Part shown: positions 25,462 to 33,916 of the stretch, in pieces | How the letters are laid out: every line of letters starts with the position of its first letter | How positions within the stretch are numbered: position 1 is the stretch's first letter | DNA from: Shewanella gelidii | Lineage (GTDB): Bacteria; Pseudomonadota; Gammaproteobacteria; Enterobacterales; Shewanellaceae | DNA length: 64,000 bases | Direction of reading: 5' to 3' | NCBI RefSeq assembly: GCF_014647855.1 | Contig: NZ_BMPZ01000001.1 | Coordinates: 124,001 to 188,000 of the forward strand | Translations under genes and position numbers: made by a program | Notes under the pieces: generated by a model | Database searches by the model: none | What the model was told of the DNA's origin: nothing | Seen by the model: the letters and a program-made list of their open reading frames with translations, nothing else

Positions 25462-27405
25462 CTAAGCAGAGGTCTGCTCTGGTGGTAGCTCCGACGCTTG
25501 GGGCTGCCAAACATTGGTACCTGATTGCGCCACTTGGCTAAAGTTACTGTTCAGCACCTTGGAGCCCACATTTCGCGAAGTTTCTGGACGGCTAATAAGA
25601 TACCCTTGCACACATTGAATCCCCAATTTTTTCACGAGTTCAAACTGCTGTGCTTGCTCCACACCTTCTGCCACAATCTTAAGGTTTAGGTGCTGCCCAA
25701 GTTCACTAATTGAGTTTAAGATTTTGTCGTACTTCGGGTTTACATTCGCTTGGTCAATAAAAAGCTTATCAACTTTAATGACATCAATTGGTAACTCAGC
25801 CAAGGTCGACAACGAACTAAAGCCGGTACCAAAATCATCAATCGCAATTTGAACGCCGTCTTCACGCAGCTTTTCAAATTCTTCAATGACTTTTTGCGGC
25901 GCATCAATAAAGCAAGACTCTGTAATCTCTAATAATAACGCCGACGGCGGTAAGCCGGCTTTGTCAATCGTCTGCATCACCCATTGATGCATCCGACGAT
26001 GCTTTAACTGCACCGCCGAAATATTCACGGAAATCCTCACTTTACGCATCCCAGCATTGTACCAAGCCGCCATTTGTCGACAGGCCTCAAACAATATCCA
26101 GTCACCCAGCTCTAAAATTAAGTTTGACTCTTCTGCAATCGGAATAAACTCACCAGGAGTAATCATCCCTTCCGCAGGGTGATTCCAACGAACTAAAGAC
26201 TCAAAGTAATCAATGCTGCAATCTTCCACATGAACAATCGGCTGGAACGACAAACTAAAGTTTTGCGTCGCCAATGCAAGCCGCATTTCTTCAAGTAAGT
26301 AATGATAGCGGCGCATTTTGCTGCCCATTTCCGGCGAATAAACTCTGAAAATTCCTCGGCCATCGGTTTTAGCGCGAAACATAGCAACGTCTGCCATTTG
26401 CAGCAATGTATTTGGGTTAGACGCACTATCGGGATAGACAGCAATACCAATGCTTGCTCCGATTTTGACAACTTTATTACCAAGCAAAAAATCACGTTCC
26501 ATTTCTTGTAAAATGCTTTGCGCAATTTCGATCGCTTGACCTTCATCTTCTAGGTGTTCGATAAATACTGAAAACTCATCTCCGCCTAAACGAGACAAGT
26601 TTTGCTCAATATGATTCACAGGGTGTGTTTTACTTAAGTCATGGTTGCGAACAATATTCATCAAACGGCCAGCAACTTGAATCAGAACCTCATCACCAAA
26701 ACTATGCCCGAAAGAATCATTGACCTGTTTAAAGCCATCAAGATCAACAAATAGCAATGCTTGCTTATGCCCTGCTTCCTCTGCTCTAGCAAGCTGGATC
26801 TCTAAATAAGATAAGTACGCATGTCTGTCTGCAAGTCCCGTCAATTTATCTTGAAAAATATTGGTTTCGGTTTCCCTTTGATAATGCAGCACGCGGTCGT
26901 TAAGTGCATTCAAGGTATAGCTTAATTTTGAGACTGGGTTTTGCTGCGCCACTTCAGCTAGCTCAATGCTAAAGGCACTGAGTAACTTATCTGCCTGCTC
27001 GTTCACTTGCCCTAAGGATTTGGCTGTTTTTTGCTCTGCGCGACTAGACATGTAATACGGAAATACAAAAGCAAAGAACACCACCAATAATAATGGTAAG
27101 TTACTGAACAACATCACCTTGCTGAAGATATCTCTTATCTTAACGGCTTGAATTTGACCGCCTTGACGAGACAGCACCGCATAATAGCCTTCTGTGTCCT
27201 TCACGATTTCGTTTTCTAAAAACAAAACTGCAGCAATTTGTGAATCAATCGCACTAACTTCGGATATTTGGAACGTACTGATTGCTTGGTGAAAGTTCTC
27301 TTTTTGCAGAACACCCATACCTTGGGTAAACGTAATTACGAACATGAGATATAAAACCATCATGCTGCTAAACAGTACAAGTAATACTCTTGAAAAGCGC
27401 GCCAT
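25462..27405 (-). CDS. Membrane GGDEF-EAL protein (cyclic-di-GMP turnover)
   Basis: The 647-residue product has two membrane segments (about residues 6-28 and 98-119) around a short periplasmic loop. It continues with a GGDEF domain (about 185-355; intact GGDEF at 274-278) and an EAL domain (about 375-620). The EAL signature reads ESL (402-404). DDFGTGFSSL and VAEGVEQ are present, so phosphodiesterase activity is plausible. The RxxD inhibitory site expected just before GGDEF is absent. Both synthesis and breakdown are possible. It is a single gene between the efflux operon and the chemoreceptor. Confidence 0.93.
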   Translation of the reverse strand: MARFSRVLLVLFSSMMVLYLMFVITFTQGMGVLQKENFHQAISTFQISEVSAIDSQIAAVLFLENEIVKDTEGYYAVLSRQGGQIQAVKIRDIFSKVMLFSNLPLLLVVFFAFVFPYYMSSRAEQKTAKSLGQVNEQADKLLSAFSIELAEVAQQNPVSKLSYTLNALNDRVLHYQRETETNIFQDKLTGLADRHAYLSYLEIQLARAEEAGHKQALLFVDLDGFKQVNDSFGHSFGDEVLIQVAGRLMNIVRNHDLSKTHPVNHIEQNLSRLGGDEFSVFIEHLEDEGQAIEIAQSILQEMERDFLLGNKVVKIGASIGIAVYPDSASNPNTLLQMADVAMFRAKTDGRGIFRVYSPEMGSKMRRYHYLLEEMRLALATQNFSLSFQPIVHVEDCSIDYFESLVRWNHPAEGMITPGEFIPIAEESNLILELGDWILFEACRQMAAWYNAGMRKVRISVNISAVQLKHRRMHQWVMQTIDKAGLPPSALLLEITESCFIDAPQKVIEEFEKLREDGVQIAIDDFGTGFSSLSTLAELPIDVIKVDKLFIDQANVNPKYDKILNSISELGQHLNLKIVAEGVEQAQQFELVKKLGIQCVQGYLISRPETSRNVGSKVLNSNFSQVAQSGTNVWQPQASELPPEQTSA

Positions 27406-27884
27406 AAGGAATCTTAATAAATAGAAAAGGTGAGTATAAATTCTTGTGTAAAAACAAGGGCGATTATTCTACGGCAAGTATAGTAGAGGGTCTAAATGGG
27501 CACAATTTTAATTTGAATTTTTCACTGAGATTGTTGCAATTTCAGTGATATATATCAATAAGATGCAGCTTAGAAGGCTATAGTAAAAAGACAGGTTCAA
27601 TATCTTTATACTGCAAATACCTCCAAAGAGGTATCGCCTAATTAGCCCAATCATAGATTCTGAAAAGCCTCCGCTTAAGCAAAAGCTAAACCAAAGATAG
27701 AACAAGCTGTTTGCGACCTACATCTCAATTTGGCGAGTAGCCCGATCCATCCCTCGCCAAGCAATAGTCGATAAAACGACCAGCCCAAATTCTTACCGTT
27801 TTTCTGAGATATGGCGCAAATACAATTGTTAAAAAAAAGTTTAGAGTGCTCCAGCAACCATCCACCGAAAAGACCAAAAAAACT
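27406..27884. other. Gene-free 480-bp gap
   Basis: Only short, unconvincing ORFs are present. The gap holds two symmetric elements: an FNR/CRP-like palindrome at 27545-27558 and a 7-bp stem-loop ATACCTC-CAAA-GAGGTAT at 27617-27634. It must contain the promoters of the GGDEF-EAL gene (leftward) and the chemoreceptor (rightward); no sigma-28 element was found. Confidence 0.6.
27545..27558. promoter_or_regulatory. FNR/CRP-like palindrome
   Basis: GTGAT-ATAT-ATCAA matches the FNR site TTGAT-N4-ATCAA in 9 of 10 positions. It lies 140 bp before the GGDEF-EAL gene start and 327 bp before the chemoreceptor start, so its target is not certain. Confidence 0.35.
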
Positions 27885-29888
27885 ATGAATTATAAGCATT
27901 GGCCTATTGCAAAGCAGATCGGTACCCTCGCGTTCCTGCTGACTATTTTAATCTTTGCCATTTTAAGTTCGATATCCTACACAACCGCTTCAAATGAAAT
28001 CAAAGACAAAGGCGCCTCAGCCATGCAGGTACAAATGCATGAATTGGCTGACCTTTTAAAACTGCAATACGACAGCTTATTAGAACAAGGCCGACGCAGT
28101 GCTGATGTGTTTCGGGAGATGTATCCAGGACAATTTAGAAAACCAGATAAAACCGTTAAGATTTTTGGCAAGGCCACTCCAGCACTAGCTCATGAGCGCG
28201 AACAACTCAACGCATCAAAAAGTAAAGTCGATCGATTTGCCAACCTGACTGGTGGAACAGCGACGGTATTTGTTCGGGATGGTGACGACTTTCTGCGCAT
28301 TACTACATCCCTCAAAAAGCCCAATGGTAAACGTGCATTAGTCACTTACCTTGGTAAAGATCACCCAGGCTATGAGGCGCTCATCGCTGGTCAAAGTTAT
28401 GAAGGTTACGCCTACCTTTTTGGAAAAGACTATATGACCGTCTACCGCCCTATTTTGAGTAAAGAAGGCGAAGTGATTGGTATCATGTATGTTGGATTTG
28501 ATATCACAAGTTCATTAACGCAAATCCGCGAAGTCGTAAATAAACTTAAACTGGAAGAAACTGGTCATTACTTATTACTCCGAAACGCTGACAACAGTGT
28601 AATTGCGCACCCTAGTTACGACGTCGGCAGCAAAGTGACTGATGATGTGCTTAACGGTTTATCGCTTGCACAGGCAAAGCAATATGACACCGCCCATGAG
28701 TACATCAATCATCGACAGCAAGACACCCTTGCCCATAGTATTTTAGTCCCCGGTTGGGACTGGTCACTTGTCGGGCAAGTGGAAAGTAAAGAACTCAACG
28801 AAGAAAGCCTCACCCTCCTTAAAATCAATGCCGCGGTCGCGATTGCAGGCATCATTTTAATCACGGTCTTACTGTCTATTGTTTTACATAAATCTCTCAA
28901 TCCATTGAAGCTACTTCAGCAACATCTAGAAGCACTAGGCAACGGAGATTTGAGCCGTAACTTACCCACGGCAACAGAAAACAGTGACAATGAAGTCGAT
29001 CAAATCACCATTAGCACAAGCAATATGGCTACGAATTTAAGGCAGCTGATTGTCTCATTACAACAGTCAGCGAAACAGGTAGAAGCACAAGCCACTCAAT
29101 CTCAGGAAGTTGCTCGTTTGAATGGGGAAGAGGCGCAAGCGATGATGGCCCAAACCGACCAAATCGCGACCGCTATTGAAGAGATGTCAGTGTCGATTCG
29201 CAATGTGGCGGATCACGCAAACCATGGTGCGAGCCAAAGTCAGCAAGTCGATAATGCTGCGCAATCAGGGCAGCAGCAGTTGGAAGAAGTCGTCAATGGT
29301 TTACGCGATCTCAGCTCACAGCTGAGCAGTAGTCATCATGCGGTCGGAGATGTTAGCAAAGAAAGCGATGCGATCAGTCAAGTCACAGAAGTGATTAACT
29401 CTATTGCAGAGCAGACGAACTTACTTGCTCTGAATGCCGCCATTGAAGCGGCCCGAGCAGGTGAGCAAGGGCGAGGCTTTGCCGTCGTTGCCGATGAAGT
29501 GCGTAATCTGGCTCAACGAACCCAGTCTTCCATTTCTGAAATTGGGCAAACAATTGGTCGCTTACAGCAAGTTGTTGGCGTGACTGCAACCCAAATGGAA
29601 CAAAGCCAAGAACTTGGAGGACATTCGGCAGATCAAGGCGCCCAAGCCAATGAGCAGTTGACCGAAATCACCCAAAGAATTGGCGAACTCGCAGGCGTAA
29701 CGGCTGATATAGCCAGTGCCACAGAACAACAAAGTGCAGTGGCAGAGGAAATCACGCGTAACCTCCATCAAATTACAGCTCTTGCGCAAGAAGGAGAACA
29801 GCGAGCAAACGAAACCGTACAAACTGCGGAAGAGTTATCTGATGTCGCAAGTGAGTTGCAACAGCAGATCGGTGTATTCAAAGTTTAA
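27885..29888 (+). CDS. Methyl-accepting chemotaxis protein, Cache-type sensor
   Basis: The chemoreceptor has 667 residues from the ATG at 27885. TM1 is at about 10-32. The periplasmic Cache_3/Cache_2-like sensor (about 35-305) includes [20 protein letters not shown] and [22 protein letters not shown]2 (about 315-340) leads to a HAMP domain and a long signalling hairpin whose tip is [20 protein letters not shown] followed by [23 protein letters not shown] at 27846 would add 13 residues but spoil the usual short cytoplasmic N-tail. The ligand is unknown. A strong terminator follows. Confidence 0.94.
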   Translation: MNYKHWPIAKQIGTLAFLLTILIFAILSSISYTTASNEIKDKGASAMQVQMHELADLLKLQYDSLLEQGRRSADVFREMYPGQFRKPDKTVKIFGKATPALAHEREQLNASKSKVDRFANLTGGTATVFVRDGDDFLRITTSLKKPNGKRALVTYLGKDHPGYEALIAGQSYEGYAYLFGKDYMTVYRPILSKEGEVIGIMYVGFDITSSLTQIREVVNKLKLEETGHYLLLRNADNSVIAHPSYDVGSKVTDDVLNGLSLAQAKQYDTAHEYINHRQQDTLAHSILVPGWDWSLVGQVESKELNEESLTLLKINAAVAIAGIILITVLLSIVLHKSLNPLKLLQQHLEALGNGDLSRNLPTATENSDNEVDQITISTSNMATNLRQLIVSLQQSAKQVEAQATQSQEVARLNGEEAQAMMAQTDQIATAIEEMSVSIRNVADHANHGASQSQQVDNAAQSGQQQLEEVVNGLRDLSSQLSSSHHAVGDVSKESDAISQVTEVINSIAEQTNLLALNAAIEAARAGEQGRGFAVVADEVRNLAQRTQSSISEIGQTIGRLQQVVGVTATQMEQSQELGGHSADQGAQANEQLTEITQRIGELAGVTADIASATEQQSAVAEEITRNLHQITALAQEGEQRANETVQTAEELSDVASELQQQIGVFKV

Positions 29889-29929
29889 CGCTGTTCGAAA
29901 GTCTTTCTGTTTAAAATACTAAGATTTAG

Positions 29930-29949
29930 CGGCTCATATATGAGCCGCT
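29930..29949 (+). terminator. Terminator after the chemoreceptor gene
   Basis: A perfect 20-base palindromic stem (arms GCGGCTCATA and TATGAGCCGC) is followed by TTTTATTT, 42 bp after the stop codon. Confidence 0.9.
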
Positions 29950-30089
29950 TTTATTTGCCTTTCATTTCACCGCCGCTGGCAATTTTCACTTGCCTTACGT
30001 CCCGAAGAAAAATAATTCAGCGTTCCCATTTAAATAAACCCGCCAGTTGCTAGGCAATGCAGCTCAAAAAACTCTTCCGGCGGTGAACA

Positions 30090-30471
30090 TGCCAACAAGA
30101 GCAGAGACAAAGGAAGCAAAGGAGGAAATAAATTTTGCAACTAGCCTCAGCGCGCTCATCGAATCATGCCCTGACTATCAAGCTAAAACGTCATCCCTCA
30201 AAGCATGAAAGGGATAGGCAAAACAGCCAAAACTGAGCCAATGTAGGGAAACAGCCGTTTCAAAGGTCAAAGAAAAACTCAAGGAGGAGGAATCAATCCA
30301 GAACTGCTCTATACATGGCGATGATGTCTGCAATTCCGTCCAATCCTGTCTTCAAAGAAACTGACCAGCGACTAATAGGTGCAGGAGAACCAAAGAAAGT
30401 GGCGATAATTGCCTGTATCAGGAAGATGGTTGTCACGTTAAATTCAATGCTAAGAGGTGGTGTGATGTGAG
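30090..30471 (+). pseudogene. Decayed 3' end of an IS110-family recombinase gene
   Basis: Translating across frames recovers, in order, LIESCPDYQAKTSSLK, then MKGIGKTAKTEP, then SRFKGQRKTQGG, then RTALYMAMMSAIPSNPVFKE, then GAGEPKKVAIIACI, and after a one-base shift RKMVVTLNSMLRGGVM and a stop at 30469. This order is that of the C-terminal Transposase_20 region of IS110 recombinases (the GIGxxTA and RRALYMA-type motifs). At least three frame changes and an internal loss make it non-functional. It marks the left boundary of the accessory patch. Confidence 0.8.
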
Positions 30472-30516
30472 AAACGCCAAAAGCTCGAAATTAACGATTG
30501 ACGCCATTGTCTCTTA

Positions 30517-31398
30517 TTAGCTGCGTTTCAAAATTGGTAATACTTCTGCTGATTCAGTATCTAGCATTTCCAAAACACTTTCAAAACCATGTATAGGCGA
30601 CCAACCTAATTTCTCTTGTGCGGACGATGAATCATACACACGATCTAAGCTTTGAAGTAACTGCCAATTTCTTTGTTTAAATGCTAACGCGATTTCTGGG
30701 CACTTACGCTTGATGACCGATCCAGCTTCAGAATATAGAGCTTCGCAATCAGAAAGATGAAAAGGTGTTGCACCAGAGATGATAAAACGATTAAAACCAC
30801 TTAAGCGCTTTTCCACAGCACATAAGTGAGCGTTTGCTACATCACGAGCATCAATTCCACGAGTCAGACGAAATACTGCCATTAAATCCGCTTGCTCTGG
30901 AAAACACCTCGACATTTGCAGCACAGTCACCGGAAGCTGAAACAGGTTTGAAATTTCTTCGAGCTTAGTTTCAGCAGCAATTTTACTTTTATGGTAAATC
31001 GACTTGGGTTGCGGAGTAACTTGCTCATTAACCCAACCAGCAATCCCTTTAGGCGTCGAAGCGTTACCGTACAATGCAGTTGTACTGGTAAAAATAAACT
31101 GCTTAATACCTGCTTTTACGCCAGCCAAAGCCAGTTTCTCAGTTGCATCTACGTTGATAGATTGAAACTCTGAATCAGGCACAAAACCAACATGGGGAGC
31201 ATGAAGAGCCGCTGTATGAATGATGACATCAATATTTTTAAGTGCCCCCTCAATCAGAGCATTATCACGAATATCACCAATGTAATCGGCTATTGAGCAT
31301 GGCGTTTTATCAATGCCGACTACGTCATGTGTTCGCATTAATTTAATATAGATTGCACGCCCGACTCTACCCGCAGAGCCCGTTACCAATACTCTCAT
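30517..31398 (-). CDS. NAD-dependent epimerase/dehydratase family protein (extended SDR)
   Basis: The 293-residue product has the Rossmann nucleotide-binding motif GSAGRVG (residues 7-13) and DIRD. The SDR catalytic pair is in YHKSK, with upstream STTALYG. It resembles UDP-sugar 4-epimerases or dehydratases, but the substrate cannot be read from sequence. No sugar-biosynthesis genes lie nearby; instead it lies between an IS110 3' remnant and an IS110 5' remnant, suggesting acquisition or rearrangement. AAGGTG precedes the ATG. Confidence 0.85.
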   Translation of the reverse strand: MRVLVTGSAGRVGRAIYIKLMRTHDVVGIDKTPCSIADYIGDIRDNALIEGALKNIDVIIHTAALHAPHVGFVPDSEFQSINVDATEKLALAGVKAGIKQFIFTSTTALYGNASTPKGIAGWVNEQVTPQPKSIYHKSKIAAETKLEEISNLFQLPVTVLQMSRCFPEQADLMAVFRLTRGIDARDVANAHLCAVEKRLSGFNRFIISGATPFHLSDCEALYSEAGSVIKRKCPEIALAFKQRNWQLLQSLDRVYDSSSAQEKLGWSPIHGFESVLEMLDTESAEVLPILKRS

Positions 31399-31433
31399 TT
31401 AGGCACCTTACTCATGATTGACCTCAAAGCTAC

Positions 31434-31846
31434 TAGACATAATGACTCCCCACTAAAGATGCTGATCTCCAATCAATCGTAGGTTAGCTGAAGCCAGAGC
31501 CATAATAGTTTTGTTAAAGAAACTAAAAATTGGAGATCGGCATAAGAAAACATAACTTACTTTTCATCGGCTTATATACTCACAAAGAGTTTATTGAAGT
31601 CGCCTATATTGAAGAGCATGCAGTGCTCAACCCATGCATTTTGATCGTATTTCCAGTGTAAGACCATCTATCACGAAACTGGCAAGACAATTCCAATCGA
31701 AGGAAGAGGAAAAACTACAAGATAACAGAGCAACATTTACGCTGGGCGATGCATGAATACATCAAGTTGGTTCACACTGCTGGAAGACCTGAGTTTTGAG
31801 GGGAGCCCCCAGCGCCCTGTTAATGGGCAAAATTTAGTTGGCTAAA
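31434..31846 (+). repeat. IS110-derived repeat, copy 1 (degenerate)
   Basis: This is a direct copy, about 410 bp, of the element at 32587-33004. The first 110 bp (leader with 15-bp inverted repeat, arms 31459-31473 and 31529-31543) differ at only two or three positions. The recombinase start codon is ATA instead of ATG, and the following coding part has lost its frame (stops and indels). It ends in two small hairpins and TTGGCTAAA. It lies just upstream of the epimerase gene and downstream of the RDD gene. Confidence 0.85.
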
Positions 31847-31897
31847 ATGTTGAGGAACGATAACAGCTAGCTGCTTTTATCCTTATTTTTTAACCTG

Positions 31898-32563
31898 TTA
31901 TGTGCGAATTACTACCGTTCCCGCGATAAAATCATGCATTGCTCTATTTTTGTCGTTGAATAGCATTGTGATTATCTCAAGTAAATGCCACAAAAAGTAT
32001 GAAATGCCAAAAACCATCATTGCATAAATTAACCAATCAGGTGTTTCACCTACTTGGTTAACAGGTAAAAATAGAGAAGCAATTAATAATAATATTAACA
32101 TTACAACAGGTACACAATCTCGCAAGAAGGCTTGTTTAAAACTAATTCCTTTTTCTGATAGATGATCTACTACTTTTACATCTAACGCCATTTTACCGAG
32201 GGTTTGACCGTAAAGAGTATGAAGAGCAATAGAATAAACAGCAAATTGCATAGTGTCGATATACCCTAATGTTGCCTGTATTCCACCACCTGCTTGGGTT
32301 CCTAAGTAAGCAAGAATTGCTGAAAGAACGCTAATAACAATACCATCAATAATTGATGCCCAAAATCGAGGGCCGAAAGTAGAATATTTATCTAATTCTT
32401 GCTGCCTTTCCATCTCAGCCTTAGTCGCGGGATCACTCGCTTTATTAGAGATAGCTAGCTTAATTTCTTTTGCTCTTTCAGGGTATTGCTCTGAATCAAT
32501 ATGGTTTTGAACGTCTAAAAGTTCATCTAGTGTGTAGTTATTATAATTAGGACTAGAATCCAT
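31898..32563 (-). CDS. RDD-family membrane protein
   Basis: The 221-residue product has a charged N-terminal region (MDSSPNYNNYTLDELLDVQN) and an RDD domain from about residue 65: PRFWASIIDGIVISVLSAIL, YGQTLGKMALDVKVV and a final NRAMHDFIAGTVVIRT. Four to five hydrophobic segments are visible. RDD proteins are small inner-membrane proteins, some linked to ion transport; a function cannot be assigned here. GGAG lies 10 nt before the ATG at 32563; upstream in-frame starts fall inside the repeat. The gene is bracketed by two direct repeats. Confidence 0.85.
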   Translation of the reverse strand: MDSSPNYNNYTLDELLDVQNHIDSEQYPERAKEIKLAISNKASDPATKAEMERQQELDKYSTFGPRFWASIIDGIVISVLSAILAYLGTQAGGGIQATLGYIDTMQFAVYSIALHTLYGQTLGKMALDVKVVDHLSEKGISFKQAFLRDCVPVVMLILLLIASLFLPVNQVGETPDWLIYAMMVFGISYFLWHLLEIITMLFNDKNRAMHDFIAGTVVIRT

Positions 32564-32586
32564 GTGCTTAACTCTCCTTGAGTACA

Positions 32587-33004
32587 TAGACATAATGACT
32601 CCCCACTAAAGATGCTGATCTCCAATCAATCGTGGGTTAGCTGAAGCCAGAGCCATAATAGTTTTGTTAAAGAAACTAAAAATTGGAGATCAGCATGAGC
32701 AAACATAACATACTTTTCATAGGTTTAGACACTCACAAAGAATTTGTTGAAGTTGCCTATATTGAAGATCAACGCAGTGCGCAATCCATTCATTTGGGTC
32801 GTATTTCCAGTGCAAAAGCTTCTATCACGAAACTGGCAAGACAATTCCAATCGAAGGAAGAGGAAAAACAACAAGATAACAGAGCTACATTTACGCTGGG
32901 AGATGCATGAATACATCAAGTTGCTTCACAATGCTGGAAGATCCGAATTTTGAGGGGGTCCTCCAGCTCCTCACAAAGAGGCTGATAAACGCTTGGCTAA
33001 ACTG
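32587..33004 (+). mobile_element. IS110-derived repeat, copy 2, with recombinase 5' fragment
   Basis: The leader is followed by an ATG (32695) and the frame MSKHNILFIGLDTHKEFVEV, with RISSAKASITKLARQFQSK. This is the N-terminal DEDD_Tnp_IS110 region, including the first acidic residue in GLDTHKE. After about 56 codons the sequence leaves the family pattern, and the frame stops at 32910. The rest of the catalytic domain and the Transposase_20 part are missing. The same junction is present in copy 1, so this looks like a non-autonomous derivative that was duplicated, not two independent decays. Confidence 0.8.
32612..32696 (+). ncRNA. Putative structured leader RNA of the IS110-derived element
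   Basis: Arms ATGCTGATCTCCAAT (32612-32626) and ATTGGAGATCAGCAT (32682-32696) are a perfect 15-bp inverted repeat around a 55-nt loop. The 3' arm contains the ribosome site GGAG and the first two bases of the recombinase ATG. Folded RNA would hide the translation start. IS110-group elements encode their guide (bridge) RNA in this left-end position; whether this is one is inference. Confidence 0.5.
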
Positions 33005-33064
33005 TGTAACGAAGTGGAACTGCGCCAAGCTTTAGCAGTCCCACGCTTAATTGGCTTGTTAGGC
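33004..33064 (-). other. attC-like fold after the unknown gene
   Basis: On the minus strand, GCCTAAC (fits RYYYAAC and contains the TAA stop of the preceding gene) is followed by a 9-bp stem TGGGACTGC/GCAGTTCCA with flanking AAG/CTT, then GTTACAC (GTTRRRY with one mismatch). The length of 61 bp and the bulged fold are like integron attC sites. It may instead be a hairpin of the neighbouring IS-derived repeat. Confidence 0.3.
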
Positions 33065-33670
33065 ATATTTATATGCTGGAACTTGCAACACATTGTCTTT
33101 ACAAACCTTTTCCAGCACCCAACTTATATTTTTTATACTTTGAATTCTATCCGAAATATAAAAAACGAGTATATATTCAAGAGTTTTTTGATCAAAGGAT
33201 TTTATTAATTCAAGGTATTCACCTTCGTTTATATGACGACCATGGAATGCTTGTGAATTAAAGTAAATTCGTATCATTTCACGCGCTGGTATTTTGGACC
33301 AGCCATCTAAAAATCCCTTTTCGATCCAAAACTGTTTGGATTCTTTTAGAACACTTCTAAAGCCAATATCATCAGTTAACTTTCCAAGTACACCAGTAAA
33401 ACTGAGGAAGTTTGTTGGTTCGTCATTCCCAAAAAAGAATCGAAAATCGACAAAAAGTCCTTTTAATCTATGCCTACAAACATTTAATGATGGACCTGAA
33501 ATCACACCGTCTTCGAATGAATAATTGGATAATCCTCCGAAGCCAACACCATTCTTTTTTAAGTCATCATAATTTTCTAATAGCTCCGCTGCACGATATA
33601 GAAAAAGTTCTATGGAGTGTTTCATATCATTAGATAACGGTGAAGTAAGAGGGACTTGCTTAAATTCCAT
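33059..33670 (-). CDS. Hypothetical protein, 203 residues
   Basis: I do not recognise this protein. It is soluble, with no signal peptide or membrane segment, and has mixed aromatic and charged composition. Conspicuous stretches are YSFEDGVISGPSLNVCRHRL, GLFVDFRFFFGNDEPTNFLS and RIYFNSQAFHGRHINEGEYL. GGAG lies 10 nt before the ATG. The DNA looks more A+T-rich than the flanking core genes. It lies directly next to the IS110-derived repeat, and its stop codon overlaps an attC-like motif, which suggests mobile cargo. Confidence 0.7.
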   Translation of the reverse strand: MEFKQVPLTSPLSNDMKHSIELFLYRAAELLENYDDLKKNGVGFGGLSNYSFEDGVISGPSLNVCRHRLKGLFVDFRFFFGNDEPTNFLSFTGVLGKLTDDIGFRSVLKESKQFWIEKGFLDGWSKIPAREMIRIYFNSQAFHGRHINEGEYLELIKSFDQKTLEYILVFYISDRIQSIKNISWVLEKVCKDNVLQVPAYKYA

Positions 33671-33747
33671 TTGCTACGAACTCCATATATTCGAACAACT
33701 TTATACAAAACATCAAGAGTTTCACCTAGAAAAGCTTCGAATGCCGC

Positions 33748-33769
33748 TGCGTCAATTCATCTTGACGCA
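33748..33769 (+). terminator. Hairpin with T-run in the accessory patch
   Basis: An 8-bp stem TGCGTCAA/TTGACGCA with a 6-nt loop is followed by TTTTCT. No plus-strand gene ends here; it may be left from a lost gene. Confidence 0.45.
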
Positions 33770-33916
33770 TTTTCTGGTTGAAAAATGCCTAATAAACGAC
33801 AAATCGAAGAGAAAATATCCAAACTGTTGTGATTTTTAATACTTTGAATTCAACTTTTTTGGACAGTTGCAGACACTAGCCTAAGGCGACGCTAGCACAG
33901 CTATAGATAAGATAGG

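Noticed and set aside
27508..27705. 65-codon minus-strand ORF between the GGDEF-EAL gene and the chemoreceptor
   Set aside because: No good ribosome site, and it spans the palindrome and the stem-loop; more likely promoter DNA.
31434..33004. CRISPR-like or tandem repeat array
   Set aside because: Only two copies, each about 410 bp, with recognisable IS110 recombinase coding sequence; no short regular repeats or spacers.
32993..33208. 71-codon plus-strand ORF starting MAKLCNEVELRQ
   Set aside because: Starts in the IS-derived repeat and runs antisense into the 203-residue gene; its second half is the reverse of that gene.
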